In this document: positions 39,182 to 50,984 of the stretch, piece by piece
Position numbering within the stretch: position 1 is the stretch's first letter
How the letters are laid out: every line of letters starts with the position of its first letter
DNA from: Bradyrhizobium sp.
Lineage (GTDB): Bacteria > Pseudomonadota > Alphaproteobacteria > Rhizobiales > Xanthobacteraceae
Assembly: GCF_022844465.1 (NCBI RefSeq)
Contig: NZ_JALHLP010000010.1
Span: forward strand, 62,001 to 126,000
DNA: 64,000 nucleotides
Direction: 5' to 3'
Made by a program: the position numbers and the translations under genes
Notes under the pieces: model-generated
Told to the model about the DNA's origin: nothing
Databases searched by the model: none
What the model saw: only the letters and a program-made list of their open reading frames with translations

Positions 39182-39225
39182 GCGTTTTCTTTGGGAGAAC
39201 CGGCGACGGATTGGCCCGAAAACGC
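39182..39225. repeat. short dispersed palindromic repeat (GCGTTTTC...GAAAACGC)
   Basis: gcgttttc (39182-39189) / gaaaacgc (39218-39225); resembles the TTTGACGCGTTTTCTT...CGAAAACGC intergenic repeat of Bradyrhizobiaceae. Confidence 0.45.
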
Positions 39226-39243
39226 CCCTAACAGCCCGATTGC

Positions 39244-42111
39244 ATGGCCATGATCGAGAAAAACTACCAGCCCGCCGATATCGAAAGCCGCGTGTCCCGA
39301 CTCTGGGAGGAGAGCGGCGCGTTCAAGGCCGGCCGCGCCGAACGGCGGGACGCGGCGCCCTTCACCATCGTGATCCCGCCGCCGAACGTGACCGGCTCGC
39401 TGCACATGGGCCACGCGCTCAACAACACGCTGCAGGATATTCTCTGCCGCTTCGAGCGGATGCGTGGCCGCGACGTGCTGTGGCAGCCCGGCACCGATCA
39501 CGCCGGGATCGCGACCCAGATGGTGGTCGAGCGGCAGTTGATGGAGCGTCAGGAACCCGGCCGGCGCGACATGGGCCGCGCAAAATTCCTCGAACGCGTC
39601 TGGCAGTGGAAGGCCGAGAGCGGCGGCGTCATTGTCAACCAGTTGAAGCGCCTTGGCGCCTCCTGCGACTGGTCGCGCGAGCGCTTCACCATGGACGAGG
39701 GGCTGTCGCGCGCCGTCGTCAAGGTGTTCGTCGAGTTGCATCGCGCCGGGTTGATCTACAAGGACAAGCGGCTGGTCAACTGGGATCCCAAGCTGCTCAC
39801 CGCGATCTCCGATCTCGAGGTGCAGCAGGTCGAGGTCAAGGGCAGTCTCTGGCACCTGCGCTATCCGATCGAGGGCGCGGCCTTCAACCCCGACGATCCC
39901 GCGACCTTCATCGTGGTCGCGACGACGCGGCCAGAAACCATGCTGGGCGATACCGCAGTCGCCGTACATCCGGACAACGAGCGTCTCGGGCATCTGATCG
40001 GTCGCCACGTAATCCTGCCGCTGGTCGGCCGCCGCATCCCTGTTATTGGCGACGACTACGCCGACCCCGAAAAAGGTTCGGGCGCGGTCAAGATCACGCC
40101 GGCGCACGACTTCAACGATTTCGAGGTCGGCAAGCGTCATGGCTTGCCGCAGATCAACGTCTTCGACCGCGAGGGCTGTCTGGCGCTCAACGAGAACGAG
40201 GACTATCTGCGCGGATTGCCCGAAGGCGCGCTGATGCTCGCGGAAGAGCTGCACGGCGTCGACCGCTTCGTGGCACGCAAGCAGATCGTGGCGCGGTTGG
40301 AAGATTTTGGCTTCCTCGAGAAGATCGAGCCCAACACCCATGTGGTGCCGCATGGCGACCGCTCCAACGTCGTCATCGAGCCCTATCTGACCGACCAGTG
40401 GTACGTCGACGCCGCGACCATGGCGCAGCCGGCGATCGCCGCGGTGCGCTCAGGCGCGACCGCCTTCGTTCCGAAGAACTGGGAAAAGACCTATTTCGAA
40501 TGGATGGAGAACATCCAGCCCTGGTGCATCTCGCGCCAGCTCTGGTGGGGCCACCAGATTCCGGCCTGGTACGGGCCTGACGGCAAGGTCTTCGTCGCCG
40601 AGACCGAGGAGGAGGCCGTCGGCAACGCGCTCGGCTATTACGTCGAGCAGGAAGTCATCACGGAAGAACAGGGCCGCGAGATGGCGCTCGACCCGGCCAG
40701 GCGCGAGGGCTTCATTGTCAGGGACGAGGACGTGCTCGACACCTGGTTTTCCTCCGCCCTGTGGCCCTTCTCGACGCTCGGCTGGCCCGAGAACGAAATT
40801 GACGTCCAACGCTATTACCCGACCAACGTTCTGGTCACGGGATGGGACATTATCTTCTTCTGGGTCGCCCGGATGATGATGATGGGTCTTCATTTCATGA
40901 AGGAGGCGCCGTTCTCGACCGTCTACATCCATCGCCTGGTTCGCGACGAGAAGGGCGCGAAGATGTCGAAGTCGAAGGGCAACGTCATCGACCCGCTCGG
41001 CGTCATCGACGATTTCGGCGCGGACGCGTTGCGCTTTGCGCTGGCGCGCGGCGCGGCCCACAGCCACGACATCAAGCTGTCGCCGCAACTGGTCGAAACC
41101 AACCGCAATTTTGCGACCAAGCTCTGGAATGCCTGCCGCTTCGCCGAGATGAACGGTTGCGAAAAGCCCGGTGGATTTGATCCAGCGGCGGCAACGGAAA
41201 CCCTGAACCGCTGGATCGCGCACGAAACCTCGCGCGCGGCGCGCGAGGTCTCCGAGGCGATCGAGAGCTATCGCTTCAACGACGCCGCCAACGCCATCTA
41301 CCGCTTCGTCTGGAACGTTTATTGCGACTGGTATCTCGAACTCGCCAAGCCGGTGCTGCTGGGCGGGGAAGGCGCGGCCAAGACCGAGACCCGCGCCATG
41401 GTGGCCTGGGCGCGCGACGAGATCCTGAAACTGCTGCATCCGTTCATGCCTTTCATCACCGAGGAACTGTGGGCGGTGACGGCCAGGCGCGAGGGTCTGC
41501 TGGTGCTGGCCGAATGGCCGCGCAAGCCCGGTGCGGTCAGCGCCGAGCAGGTCGCGGCGATGGCGCTGGCCGGATCGGGCGATGCAATGGTGGCGCTGGC
41601 CGCATTCGACGTCGGTGATTTCAGCGACCCTGCGGCCGAAGCTGAAATCGGCTGGGTGGTCGATCTCGTCACCGCCATTCGTTCGCTGCGCTCGGAAATG
41701 AACATTCCGCCGGCGACCCTGATCCCGCTAGCGCTGTCGGGGGCGTCAGCCGAAACCAGGGCGCGCGCGCAGCGCTCGAGCGATACCGTCAAGCGCCTGG
41801 CGCGGCTCTCCGATGTCACCTTTGTCGACCGCCCGCCGGAGGGCGCGGTGCAACTGCTGGTGCGCGGCGACGTCGTAGCGCTGCCGTTGAAAGGCGTGAT
41901 CGACTTTTCCGCGGAAGAAGCCCGGCTCGAGAAGGAAATCGCCAGGGCCGACGCCGACATCAAGCGGGTGGACGCCAAACTATCCAACGAAAAGTTCGTC
42001 GCCAACGCCCCGGACGAGATCGTCGAGGAGGAGAAGGAAAAGCGCGCAGCGGCTGTGGAGCGAAAGGCCAGGGTTCTGGAAGCGCTGGAGCGGCTGAGGA
42101 GCGCGGCGTAA
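39244..42111 (+). CDS. valS: valyl-tRNA synthetase
   Basis: [36 protein letters not shown]-terminal coiled coil. Confidence 0.97.
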   Translation: MAMIEKNYQPADIESRVSRLWEESGAFKAGRAERRDAAPFTIVIPPPNVTGSLHMGHALNNTLQDILCRFERMRGRDVLWQPGTDHAGIATQMVVERQLMERQEPGRRDMGRAKFLERVWQWKAESGGVIVNQLKRLGASCDWSRERFTMDEGLSRAVVKVFVELHRAGLIYKDKRLVNWDPKLLTAISDLEVQQVEVKGSLWHLRYPIEGAAFNPDDPATFIVVATTRPETMLGDTAVAVHPDNERLGHLIGRHVILPLVGRRIPVIGDDYADPEKGSGAVKITPAHDFNDFEVGKRHGLPQINVFDREGCLALNENEDYLRGLPEGALMLAEELHGVDRFVARKQIVARLEDFGFLEKIEPNTHVVPHGDRSNVVIEPYLTDQWYVDAATMAQPAIAAVRSGATAFVPKNWEKTYFEWMENIQPWCISRQLWWGHQIPAWYGPDGKVFVAETEEEAVGNALGYYVEQEVITEEQGREMALDPARREGFIVRDEDVLDTWFSSALWPFSTLGWPENEIDVQRYYPTNVLVTGWDIIFFWVARMMMMGLHFMKEAPFSTVYIHRLVRDEKGAKMSKSKGNVIDPLGVIDDFGADALRFALARGAAHSHDIKLSPQLVETNRNFATKLWNACRFAEMNGCEKPGGFDPAAATETLNRWIAHETSRAAREVSEAIESYRFNDAANAIYRFVWNVYCDWYLELAKPVLLGGEGAAKTETRAMVAWARDEILKLLHPFMPFITEELWAVTARREGLLVLAEWPRKPGAVSAEQVAAMALAGSGDAMVALAAFDVGDFSDPAAEAEIGWVVDLVTAIRSLRSEMNIPPATLIPLALSGASAETRARAQRSSDTVKRLARLSDVTFVDRPPEGAVQLLVRGDVVALPLKGVIDFSAEEARLEKEIARADADIKRVDAKLSNEKFVANAPDEIVEEEKEKRAAAVERKARVLEALERLRSAA

Positions 42112-42238
42112 CCACCAATCCGTCATTGCGACCCGTTGGCTGTCCGCGGTGACGCTCGCCGCGATGCATGCCGGTTTTGTGGTCCGCCGTCAGCGGTCGA
42201 TCTGGAGTATGTCTCAACTCAAATAGGATACTCCGAAA

Positions 42239-43828
42239 ATGTCGACGCTCACCCCGCATGGCGCGAGCTTGCTGTGGAAGCCGGAACTGATCTGGCTGTA
42301 TGCCGTCTCCGACGCCATGCTGGCCATCGCCTTCTTCGCTACCGCGTTCGTCGTCGGGACCTTCGTGTGGCGGCGCCGCGATCTGATGTTCCGCGGCGTG
42401 TTCGGAACATTCGCCATCTTCGCCGCATTCTGCGGGATCAGCCGCCTGCTGGCGATCCTCACTTTGTGGGTACCGGCCTACGAGGTGGAAGGCCTTGCCA
42501 AGGGAGTCCTGGCGCTGATGTCAGTCGGGATCACGGCGGCACTGTTGCTGTCGCTGCCGCGGATCCTGGTGCAGCCGTCACGCACGCAACTTCAGCAGGC
42601 CAATGCGGCGCTCGAGGAGGAAATCCGGCAGCGGCGCAAGGCCGAGGCTCTTGTCAGGCGCTTCCAGGAGAACGAGGCCAACGAGGCCCAGGTCCGGCAA
42701 GCGCAGAAGATGGAGGCCGTCGGCCAACTCACCGGCGGCGTAGCCCACGACTTCAACAACATCCTGACCGTGATCACCGGGACCATCGAAATCCTCGGCG
42801 AAGCGGTCAAGGATCGTCCGCATCTGGTTCAGATCACCGAGATGATTGGTGCCGCCGCGGCGAGGGGGGCCGACCTGACGCGGCGCCTGCTGGCCTTCGC
42901 CCGTCGACAGCCGCTGCAGCCGCGCGACACTGACATCAACACCCTGATCATCGATGCGGTGCAGCTGCTGCGCCCGACCCTTGGCGCGCAGATCGAAATC
43001 GAGTCGATCCTGGCGCACGACTCTGCGCTGGCCCTGGTTGATCCCAGTCAACTCACGACGGCAATCCTCAACCTCGCCCTGAATGCACGTGACGCCATGC
43101 CTGAAGGCGGCAGGCTGACGTTCGAAACCGGGAATGTCGTGCTCGACGAAAACTGTCCCGGCCTGATCGGCGAGCTCAAGCCGGGCAACTACGTCATGAT
43201 CGCGGTGAGCGACACCGGGGAGGGTATCCCCGGCAACCTCCTCGACAAGGTGTTTGAACCGTTCTTCACCACCAAGGAGGTCGGAAAGGGATCGGGGCTG
43301 GGTCTCAGCATGGTCTACGGCTTCGTCAAGCAGTCGAACGGACATGTCAGGATCTACAGCGAGCAGAACCACGGCACCACCGTGAGGCTTTACCTGCCGG
43401 TGGCGGCGGGTGTCGCGGACGCGCTGGCCGCCGATTCTGGCATCCCGGGAAGCGGACATGGCGGCGAATCCATCCTGATTGTCGAGGACGACCCGCTGGT
43501 TCGCGAGTATGTCGTGACCCAGATCAGGCGTTTCGGGTACCACGCCATGGCCGCTGGCAACGCCGCCGAGGCGCTGGCCATCATGGATGGTCCCGAACGC
43601 TTCGATCTGCTGTTCACGGATGTCATAATTCCCGGCGGGCTAAACGGCCGCCAACTCGCGACCGAGGCGCTGAAACGGCGCCCGCAACTTAAGGTGCTCT
43701 ATACGTCGGGTTATAACGAGAACGCCATCGTCCATCATGGCCGGCTCGATGCTGGCGTGCTGCTGTTGCCGAAGCCCTACCTCAATTCCGATCTCGCGCG
43801 GATGATCCGGACCGCGCTGGCATCGTGA
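42239..43828 (+). CDS. hybrid histidine kinase with ethylene-receptor-like N-terminal membrane domain and C-terminal receiver
   Basis: TM region WLYAVSDAMLAIAFF...FAAFCGISRLLAILTLW; GGVAHDFNNIL H-box; ATPase GKGSGLGLSMVYGFVKQSNGH; receiver ILIVEDDPLVREYV...LLFTDVIIPGG. Confidence 0.88.
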   Translation: MSTLTPHGASLLWKPELIWLYAVSDAMLAIAFFATAFVVGTFVWRRRDLMFRGVFGTFAIFAAFCGISRLLAILTLWVPAYEVEGLAKGVLALMSVGITAALLLSLPRILVQPSRTQLQQANAALEEEIRQRRKAEALVRRFQENEANEAQVRQAQKMEAVGQLTGGVAHDFNNILTVITGTIEILGEAVKDRPHLVQITEMIGAAAARGADLTRRLLAFARRQPLQPRDTDINTLIIDAVQLLRPTLGAQIEIESILAHDSALALVDPSQLTTAILNLALNARDAMPEGGRLTFETGNVVLDENCPGLIGELKPGNYVMIAVSDTGEGIPGNLLDKVFEPFFTTKEVGKGSGLGLSMVYGFVKQSNGHVRIYSEQNHGTTVRLYLPVAAGVADALAADSGIPGSGHGGESILIVEDDPLVREYVVTQIRRFGYHAMAAGNAAEALAIMDGPERFDLLFTDVIIPGGLNGRQLATEALKRRPQLKVLYTSGYNENAIVHHGRLDAGVLLLPKPYLNSDLARMIRTALAS

Positions 43829-43924
43829 ATTCGTCCGGGTCGTCAAGACCGCGTTCTGAGGAGCGATTTCGTGCAAGTGATTTGCTCGACGAGGCAAGGA
43901 ATTTGTTGCGCGCTCGCTGTGGCA

Positions 43925-44525
43925 TTCTGACCCGACGGGCAAATCACCAAAAGTCTGTCGAGCCCTCGCGCGAAAAATATTTGGCTTTTCTGATAATCCG
44001 AACTGCCCTATAAGCCGCAGGTCTCTTCCCGGCAAGAGGGGCGATCGCGCGTCGTCACGAACGTGGGAAGGGATGCGGTGGACGCGGGCAGCGCCGGCGC
44101 GCAAGGGATCGCAGGGCGGATTTTCCGTGAGCGGCCCTCAAGCGCGCGATACGAACGGCGGTGCCCTGCGTACGGCAAAAGCGTGTGGTCCTGGCAACCC
44201 GTGGCTGGTGTCAAGCCGGCGGAGATTGCGAGAGCCCAACCGGGCTTTTCGCAATCGTCAATTCGCCGGCGATGGAGGCAAGACGAATTCGTCTCCAGGG
44301 AGAGCGCGCCATAAGCCGTCAACCCATTGCGCAGGGAATGCCGGCGTGCCCCGGCTGTACCTGTATGCTCGTGTGCGCCTCTTCTACCACCATTGCACAC
44401 GAGACCGCGGGTGCAGCAAGCACCCGGCATTCCCTGCTCCCTCTGTTTCGAGGGAGACAAGGTTCAACCACAGCAAACCTCGGGCGCAACACGCCGCGGG
44501 AACGCTACGTCGTGTTTGTCATGAA
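43925..44525. repeat. large dispersed repeat of Bradyrhizobiaceae type with several nested stem-loops; possible structured RNA
   Basis: No convincing CDS; long inverted repeats gcagggaatgccgg/ccggcattccctgc, ctcgtgtgc/gcacacgag, gggtgc/gcaccc, ctccctc/gagggag, gattgcgagagccc/gggcttttcgcaatc. Boundaries approximate. Confidence 0.65.
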
Positions 44526-44541
44526 CGTTTCGGCCTGGCTG

Positions 44542-45147
44542 TCAGAACGGCTTGCTGAGAAATCGCGATCCCTTCAACCCGTAGCGCCACGGCAGATCGA
44601 CCGCTTTGGTGATTCCGATCCGCACGCCGGTGACGATGTCGGGTTTGGCGAACCGCGCATGCAACGTGAACGGTGGAATGTCGAGCGGCACTTCATTGTG
44701 GCTGATGGTGATGCCAAGCGCCTGGCACAGCTTCCCCGGTCCCGAACACAGCGCGCGCTCGTCTTGCAGACCGCGGCGGCGGCGCATCGCGGCAAGGCCG
44801 TGGGTCGGCTGCAGCGCCCGGATCAGCACGGCGCTGGCCGAACCCTTGGCTTCGCAGACGAAGTTCACGCACCAATGGATGCCATAGGAGCGATAGACAT
44901 AGGCAAAGCCAGGCGGGCCGAACATCACGCGGTTGCGCGGCGTCGGCCCGTTGTAGGAATGCGCGGCCGGGTCGGTATGGTGATAGGCTTCGACCTCGAC
45001 AATGATGCCACCGACGTCGCCGACCAGCAGCGTCGCCCCGATCAGGTCGGGCGCGACCTCATGCACGCTGCGGCTGAAAAAGCCGCGTCTCAGCGGCTTG
45101 CCGAGGCGTGGGGCGGGGACTTCGGCCGGCTTGGGATTCTGAACCAT
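44542..45147 (-). CDS. DNA-3-methyladenine glycosylase (AAG/MPG family)
   Basis: [53 protein letters not shown] at 45147. Confidence 0.92.
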   Translation of the reverse strand: MVQNPKPAEVPAPRLGKPLRRGFFSRSVHEVAPDLIGATLLVGDVGGIIVEVEAYHHTDPAAHSYNGPTPRNRVMFGPPGFAYVYRSYGIHWCVNFVCEAKGSASAVLIRALQPTHGLAAMRRRRGLQDERALCSGPGKLCQALGITISHNEVPLDIPPFTLHARFAKPDIVTGVRIGITKAVDLPWRYGLKGSRFLSKPF

Positions 45148-45303
45148 TTTCAGGTGGGAATCGCGGTAGAAGGGGTGAAAGCCCTCGAGACGTTGCACAT
45201 TTCTGCTAGGGTTTGCGAGCGGGATGGCCGAAGGCCGCAATCGGGTTGCGGCCGAGGGCGGCACGGACTAGCTAAGGCATTCTCGCCAACATTCGGACTT
45301 AAC

Positions 45304-46263
45304 ATGGTCGTCCTCGTCGATACCGTATCCCAGGACCCGGTGCGCCCGCGTCACCCCGAAAAGGTGAACCGGCCGGATGCGGTCTCGCCGCCCAAACCCG
45401 ACTGGATCAGGGTGCGGGCGCCGAACACCCGTGGCTATGCCGACACCCGGAGGATCGTCAAGGAAAACGGTCTTGTTACCGTGTGCGAGGAGGCGGGCTG
45501 CCCCAACATCGGCGAGTGCTGGGACAAGAAGCACGCCACCTTCATGATCATGGGGGATACCTGCACGCGGGCCTGCGCGTTCTGCAACGTCAAGACCGGC
45601 ATGCCCGGCGCGCTTGATGCCGCCGAACCCGCGCATGTCGCGGAAGCGACCTTCAAGCTCGGGCTCGCCCACGTCGTGGTGACCTCGGTTGACCGCGACG
45701 ATCTCGCCGATGGCGGCGCCGAGCATTTTGCGCAGACGATCCGCGCCATCCGCGCGCGCTGCCCGACCACCACTATCGAGATCCTCACCCCGGATTTCCT
45801 GCGCAAGCCAGGCGCGCTCGAACGGGTCGTGGCCGCCAAGCCCGACGTGTTCAACCATAACCTGGAGACTGTGCCGGCGCGTTATCTCACCGTGCGGCCG
45901 GGCGCGCGCTATTTCCATTCGATCCGGCTGCTGCAGCGGGTCAAGGAAATCGATCCGACGATCTTCACCAAGTCCGGCATCATGGTCGGTCTCGGCGAGG
46001 AGCGGCATGAGGTGCAGCAGGTGATGGACGATCTGCGCTCGGCGGAAGTCGATTTTCTCACCATCGGGCAATATTTGCAGCCGACCCGCAAGCATCACGC
46101 TGTCATGCGTTACGTCACGCCCGACGAGTTCGCGGGCTACGAGACCGTGGCCTACGCCAAGGGCTTCCTGATGGTGTCGGCGAGTCCGCTGACCCGCTCG
46201 TCGCACCATGCCGGCGACGATTTTGCGAAACTGAGAGCGGCGCGGGATGCGTTACACCGCTGA
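45304..46263 (+). CDS. lipA: lipoyl synthase
   Basis: [36 protein letters not shown], both Fe-S motifs. Confidence 0.96.
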   Translation: MVVLVDTVSQDPVRPRHPEKVNRPDAVSPPKPDWIRVRAPNTRGYADTRRIVKENGLVTVCEEAGCPNIGECWDKKHATFMIMGDTCTRACAFCNVKTGMPGALDAAEPAHVAEATFKLGLAHVVVTSVDRDDLADGGAEHFAQTIRAIRARCPTTTIEILTPDFLRKPGALERVVAAKPDVFNHNLETVPARYLTVRPGARYFHSIRLLQRVKEIDPTIFTKSGIMVGLGEERHEVQQVMDDLRSAEVDFLTIGQYLQPTRKHHAVMRYVTPDEFAGYETVAYAKGFLMVSASPLTRSSHHAGDDFAKLRAARDALHR

Positions 46264-46272
46264 GCGGATCTG

Positions 46273-46731
46273 ATGCCGAAGTTTTCCAGCACGCGCAGGG
46301 TTCGTCATACCGCGCCGCAGATGTTCGATCTGGTCGCCGATGTCGAGCGCTATCCGGAATTCGTGCCCCTGTGCCAATCGCTGAAGATCCGCCAGCGCAC
46401 CTCCAATTCCGACGGCACCGAAATCATCGTCGCCGACATGACAGTGTCGTTCAAGCTGCTGCGGGAATCCTTCACCAGCCGGGTGACGCTGGACCGGCCC
46501 AACCTCAAGATCATGGTCGAGTATTTGAAGGGCCCGTTCAGCAACCTAGAGAACCGGTGGGCTTTCGAGCCGAAATCCGAAACCGACTGCGATGTCGGGT
46601 TTTTCCTGTCCTACGAGTTCAGGAGCCGGATGCTGGCGATGCTGATGGGGACGGTGTTCGACACCGCGTTCCAGCGCTTCGCCGCCGCGTTCGAGAAGCG
46701 CGCGGACGCGGTTTATGGAAAGGCAATCTGA
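46273..46731 (+). CDS. COQ10/RatA-type START-domain protein
   Basis: RRVRHTAPQMFDLVADVERYPEFVPLCQSLKIRQR. Confidence 0.9.
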   Translation: MPKFSSTRRVRHTAPQMFDLVADVERYPEFVPLCQSLKIRQRTSNSDGTEIIVADMTVSFKLLRESFTSRVTLDRPNLKIMVEYLKGPFSNLENRWAFEPKSETDCDVGFFLSYEFRSRMLAMLMGTVFDTAFQRFAAAFEKRADAVYGKAI

Positions 46732-46737
46732 TGTCGG

Positions 46738-47340
46738 TTACGGGCGCGGCGGCCGGCGCCGCTTGACCGCGGTACGGCGGGGCGTTCGCGCCACCCTTGG
46801 GCGCAAGCGGACCATGGTTTCGCGCCGTGATTTGACCGGAGGCTGCGGCCCGCGCGCCAGTTCCATCAGCATGCGCAACGCCTCCACCACCGAGCGCTGG
46901 CGGACGGTGGTGCGGCCGATGGCCCCGAAGCGGAATTCGCGGTGCAGTATCTTTCCGTCGCGCGATGCGACGGCGAAATGCACGAGGCCGACCGGCTTGC
47001 CCGGCGTCGCGCCGCCGGGACCCGCGATGCCCGTGATCGACACCGCCAGATCGACGCCCGCTCGCTCCAGCGCGCCGACCGCCATCGCGGTGGCGGTTTC
47101 CTTGCTGACCGCGCCGAAGGTCGCAAGCGTGGTCGCCTTGACGCCGAGCATGGCGCGCTTGGCGTCGTTTGAATAGGTAACGAAGCCGCGATCGATGACG
47201 TCGGAAGAGCCGGGAATGTCCGTCAGCGCGCCGGCGACCAGGCCGCCGGTGCAGGACTCCGCCGTCGCAATCGTCAGCTTGCGCATCCGGCACAGGTCGA
47301 GCAGCGAGCGGGAGAGGGCGCGGGCGTCGCTGCCGCTCAT
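46738..47340 (-). CDS. CinA C-terminal family nicotinamide-nucleotide amidohydrolase
   Basis: [46 protein letters not shown]...[17 protein letters not shown]; basic C-terminal tail; ATG 47340. Confidence 0.9.
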   Translation of the reverse strand: MSGSDARALSRSLLDLCRMRKLTIATAESCTGGLVAGALTDIPGSSDVIDRGFVTYSNDAKRAMLGVKATTLATFGAVSKETATAMAVGALERAGVDLAVSITGIAGPGGATPGKPVGLVHFAVASRDGKILHREFRFGAIGRTTVRQRSVVEALRMLMELARGPQPPVKSRRETMVRLRPRVARTPRRTAVKRRRPPRP

Positions 47341-47341
47341 T

Positions 47342-48523
47342 CTATTCGCTCCAGGGCAGGCGGATGGTGGCGCTCGCGGTCGCGGCGATGCCTTCCTCGC
47401 GGCCGGTAAAGCCGAGCCGTTCGCTGGTCGTGGCCTTGACCGCCACGCGCGAGATGTGAATCCCGGCGATCTCGGCAATGCGGGCGCGCATGGTGTCGCG
47501 CAGCGGTCCGATCTTCGGACGCTCGCAGATCAGGGTGACTTCGAGATTGGCGATGCGGCCGCCGCGCGCGCCGACGCGATCCACCGCATATTTCAGAAAA
47601 CGGTCTGAGGCAGCGCCCTTCCACTTGGGATCGCTGGGCGGAAAGTGCGAGCCGATATCGCCGTCCGCCAGCGCGCCGAGAATGGCGTCCACCAGCGCAT
47701 GCAGGCCGACGTCGCCATCGGAGTGGGCAAGGAATCCACGGGTGTGCGGTACCCGCATGCCGCAGATCATCAGGTGGTCGCCGTCGCCGAAGGCATGCAC
47801 GTCGTACCCGGTGCCGGTCCTGATATCGCCGAGCTGGGCGGCGAGGCGGGCTTCCTCGCGGACGAAATCCTCAGGCGTCGTCAGTTTCATGTTGGCAGGA
47901 TCGCCTTCAAAGGTCGCTACCGTCAATCCCGCCCATTCCGCGAGCGCCGCATCGTCGGTGAAATCGCTGCGGCCCTCGCGCGCGGCGCGGCGGTGCGCAT
48001 CGAGGATCAGATCGAAGCGAAACGCCTGCGGCGTTTGCGCGATCCGCAGCCGTGCGCGTTCGGGCGTCGCCTCGACATCGCCGGCAGTGCCGACCTGTTT
48101 GATCGTGTCGGTGACTGGGATCGCTGGGATCGCGGCCCCGGTGCGGCCGGCGGCCTCGATCGCGCGGGAAATTACCGCAGCCGTCACGAACGGCCGCGCG
48201 GCGTCGTGGATCAGAACGATGTCGGGCTTGTCGGCCGCCAGCGCTTCGAGGCCGGCGTGCACCGACGCCTGCCGGGTCGCGCCGCCAGGGGCGGGAGGCT
48301 GATGGCGCAGCCCTGCGACGGCTGCGTTGAAGATGAGGGCGTCATCGGGGTTCACAACCGGCTGCACCGCAAAGATATCCGGGTGGCGGCAGAACGCCGC
48401 CATGGCCCGGAAGATCACGGCCTGCCCGCCGATCTCGCGGTACTGCTTGGGGCCGCCGGCGCCGGCACGAAGCCCGCGCCCGGCGGCGACGAGGATGGCT
48501 GCTGTTCGCTCGGATCTGGGCAT
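47342..48523 (-). CDS. ispDF: bifunctional IspD/IspF
   Basis: IspD part [26 protein letters not shown]; IspF part [51 protein letters not shown] 48523. Confidence 0.93.
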   Translation of the reverse strand: MPRSERTAAILVAAGRGLRAGAGGPKQYREIGGQAVIFRAMAAFCRHPDIFAVQPVVNPDDALIFNAAVAGLRHQPPAPGGATRQASVHAGLEALAADKPDIVLIHDAARPFVTAAVISRAIEAAGRTGAAIPAIPVTDTIKQVGTAGDVEATPERARLRIAQTPQAFRFDLILDAHRRAAREGRSDFTDDAALAEWAGLTVATFEGDPANMKLTTPEDFVREEARLAAQLGDIRTGTGYDVHAFGDGDHLMICGMRVPHTRGFLAHSDGDVGLHALVDAILGALADGDIGSHFPPSDPKWKGAASDRFLKYAVDRVGARGGRIANLEVTLICERPKIGPLRDTMRARIAEIAGIHISRVAVKATTSERLGFTGREEGIAATASATIRLPWSE

Positions 48524-48697
48524 GCGGGGTCGGGCTGGAGCAGGTTGTGGTTCAGGACGGGCTTTCGGCCCGCTGGCGCACAGCCCATACCATGCCGTCA
48601 GCAGAAAAAACCGGCGATTCCTCCCGCTGTGGGAAAGCAGCACGTGTGCACTTGCAGGCGTGGTAACTTTGTCTAAACTGTAGGCAAGAGACTTGAC

Positions 48698-48714
48698 TGC
48701 ACAACATTTGTGCT
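48698..48714. promoter_or_regulatory. candidate NtrC-binding site TGCAC-N7-GTGCT
   Basis: tgcacaacatttgtgct with perfect gcacaa/ttgtgc arms, same spacing as enterobacterial glnA NtrC sites; upstream of dusB-ntrBC. Confidence 0.5.
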
Positions 48715-48768
48715 CAAAATGCCCATCGAGGGTTGCAATCGCGCAGCCGCGCCAACAATGAGAACTCC

Positions 48769-49803
48769 GTGCCAGGCTTGGAAAGTTCACGCTCTAAACC
48801 ACTGAAAATAGGCGATATTGCTGTCGCGAACCGGGTTTTTCTGGCGCCGATGTCGGGCGTCACCGATGCTCCCTTTCGGCGCCAGGCCGCCGAGCTAGGC
48901 GCTGGGCTTGTTGTCTCTGAGATGACCGCCAGCGACGAACTCGTGCACGGCCGGCCGATGTCACGGCTGCGCTGCGAGGCCACCGGAGTGGGCCCACATG
49001 TGGTTCAGCTCGCGGGCTGTGAGACGCATTGGATGGCAGAGGGTGCAAAGGTTGCGGAAGCAGCCGGCGCCGACATCATCGACATCAACATGGGTTGCCC
49101 GGCGCGTCATGTCACCGGCGGTCAGTCCGGCTCGGCGTTGATGCGCGATCTCGATCACGCGCTGGCGCTCATTGAGGCAACGATAGCAGCGGTCTCCGTG
49201 CCGGTGACGCTTAAGATGCGGCTCGGCTGGGACGATCAATCGCGCAACGCGCCGGAACTCGCGCGGCGGGCGGAAGCCGCCGGCATTCAGATGATCACCG
49301 TTCATGGGCGGACGCGCTGCCAGTTCTACAAGGGCGAGGCCGACTGGACCGCGGTGCGTGCAGTCAGGGACGCGATCTCGGTCCCGCTCGTCGTCAACGG
49401 CGATGTGACGTCGTTTGAGAAGGCGGTGCGCGCGCTCGAAGTCTCGGGTGCCGACGCCGTGATGATCGGGCGCGGCGCGCAGGGACAGCCGTGGTTGCCC
49501 GGACAGATCGGACGGCGGCTCGAAACCGGGAAGGCCGAAAGCACCCCTGATCTCGTTGAGCAGTTCATCCATATCCGTACGCTCTATGATGAAATCTGTC
49601 GCCATTACGGGCTGCGCATCGGGCTCAAGCATGCGCGCAAGCACCTTGGCTGGGCGCTGGAAATCGCTGCCCGGTGCAGCCGCGCACCCACGACAAAGCT
49701 CAAGACATGGCGGCAAGACATTCTGACGTCGGAAGATCCGCGCCGGGTACACCGATCGCTGCGGGATGCATTCGACGATTTCGCATGGAGTGCCGCCGCA
49801 TGA
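48769..49803 (+). CDS. dusB: tRNA-dihydrouridine synthase (nifR3-type); GTG start assumed
   Basis: [30 protein letters not shown]...[20 protein letters not shown]; followed by ntrBC. Confidence 0.92.
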   Translation: MPGLESSRSKPLKIGDIAVANRVFLAPMSGVTDAPFRRQAAELGAGLVVSEMTASDELVHGRPMSRLRCEATGVGPHVVQLAGCETHWMAEGAKVAEAAGADIIDINMGCPARHVTGGQSGSALMRDLDHALALIEATIAAVSVPVTLKMRLGWDDQSRNAPELARRAEAAGIQMITVHGRTRCQFYKGEADWTAVRAVRDAISVPLVVNGDVTSFEKAVRALEVSGADAVMIGRGAQGQPWLPGQIGRRLETGKAESTPDLVEQFIHIRTLYDEICRHYGLRIGLKHARKHLGWALEIAARCSRAPTTKLKTWRQDILTSEDPRRVHRSLRDAFDDFAWSAAA

Positions 49804-50975
49804 CGTCAGCTGCAGAAAACCGCCGGCCGCAGCCCACAGACGGTGAAGCCATACTCAATGCGCTGCCCAACCCGGTGCTGCTGATCGCGCCCGATGGCCG
49901 TATCATCGACGCCAACATCGCTGCCGAATCCTTCTTTGAGATTTCGACGCAATTCCTGCGACGGCAATCACTGAAGGAACTGGTGCCGTTTGGCAGTCCG
50001 CTGCTGGCGCTGATCGACCAGGTGCGATCGGGCGGCTCGCCGGTGAACGAATACAAGGTCGATCTGGGCACGCCCCGGATCGGCGGCGACCGCCAGGTCG
50101 ATCTGCACGTCGCCCCTCTCACCGAGCGACCGGGCCATATCGTGGTGATGCTGCAGGAACGCACCATCGCCGACAAGATGGACCGGCAATTGACGCATCG
50201 GAGCGCGGCGCGTTCGGTCATCGCGCTGGCGGCGATGCTGGCACATGAGATCAAGAACCCGCTGTCCGGCATCCGCGGCGCGGCGCAATTGCTCGAGCAG
50301 GGGGCATCGTCCGACGACCGCATGCTGACGCGGCTGATCTGCGACGAGGCCGATCGTATCGTCACCCTGGTCGACCGGATGGAAGTGTTCGGCGACGATC
50401 GCCCGGTGGCGCGCGGCCCGGTCAATATCCATTCCGTGCTCGACCACGTCAAGCGGCTGGCGCAGTCCGGCTTCGCCCGCAACGTCCGGTTCATTGAGGA
50501 CTATGATCCGTCGCTGCCGCCGGTGCTGGCCAACCAGGACCAGCTGATTCAGGTGTTTCTCAATCTCGTGAAGAACGCCGCCGAAGCAGTTGCCGACCTT
50601 GGCAGCGATGCGGAAATCCATCTCACAACGGCTTTCCGCCCAGGCGTCCGCCTGTCGGTGCCGGGGAAGAAGTCGCGGGTATCGCTGCCCCTTGAATTTT
50701 GCGTCAAGGACAACGGCTCCGGTGTGCCAGACGACCTGTTGCCGAACCTGTTCGATCCCTTCGTGACGACAAAGCCGACCGGCAGCGGTTTGGGGCTGGC
50801 GCTGGTTGCCAAGATCGTCGGCGATCACGGCGGCATCATCGAATGCGAATCACAGCCGCGCAAGACGACCTTTCGCGTGCTGTTGCCGATGTTCAGCCCA
50901 GCAAAACAGTTGGACCAAAGCAATCGCGACGGCGTGCCGGGTACGCCGCCGCCCGCCTCACAGGCCGCAAGATGA
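49800..50975 (+). CDS. ntrB: nitrogen regulation sensor histidine kinase NtrB
   Basis: PAS plus kinase: [22 protein letters not shown]...; overlaps dusB stop. Confidence 0.93.
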   Translation: MTSAAENRRPQPTDGEAILNALPNPVLLIAPDGRIIDANIAAESFFEISTQFLRRQSLKELVPFGSPLLALIDQVRSGGSPVNEYKVDLGTPRIGGDRQVDLHVAPLTERPGHIVVMLQERTIADKMDRQLTHRSAARSVIALAAMLAHEIKNPLSGIRGAAQLLEQGASSDDRMLTRLICDEADRIVTLVDRMEVFGDDRPVARGPVNIHSVLDHVKRLAQSGFARNVRFIEDYDPSLPPVLANQDQLIQVFLNLVKNAAEAVADLGSDAEIHLTTAFRPGVRLSVPGKKSRVSLPLEFCVKDNGSGVPDDLLPNLFDPFVTTKPTGSGLGLALVAKIVGDHGGIIECESQPRKTTFRVLLPMFSPAKQLDQSNRDGVPGTPPPASQAAR

Positions 50976-50984
50976 GGAGCAACC

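Noticed and set aside
44161-45303. N-terminal extension of the lipA ORF through the repeat and across the AAG gene
   Set aside because: LipA homology begins at the ATG 45304; the upstream part is translated repeat plus antisense of the AAG glycosylase.
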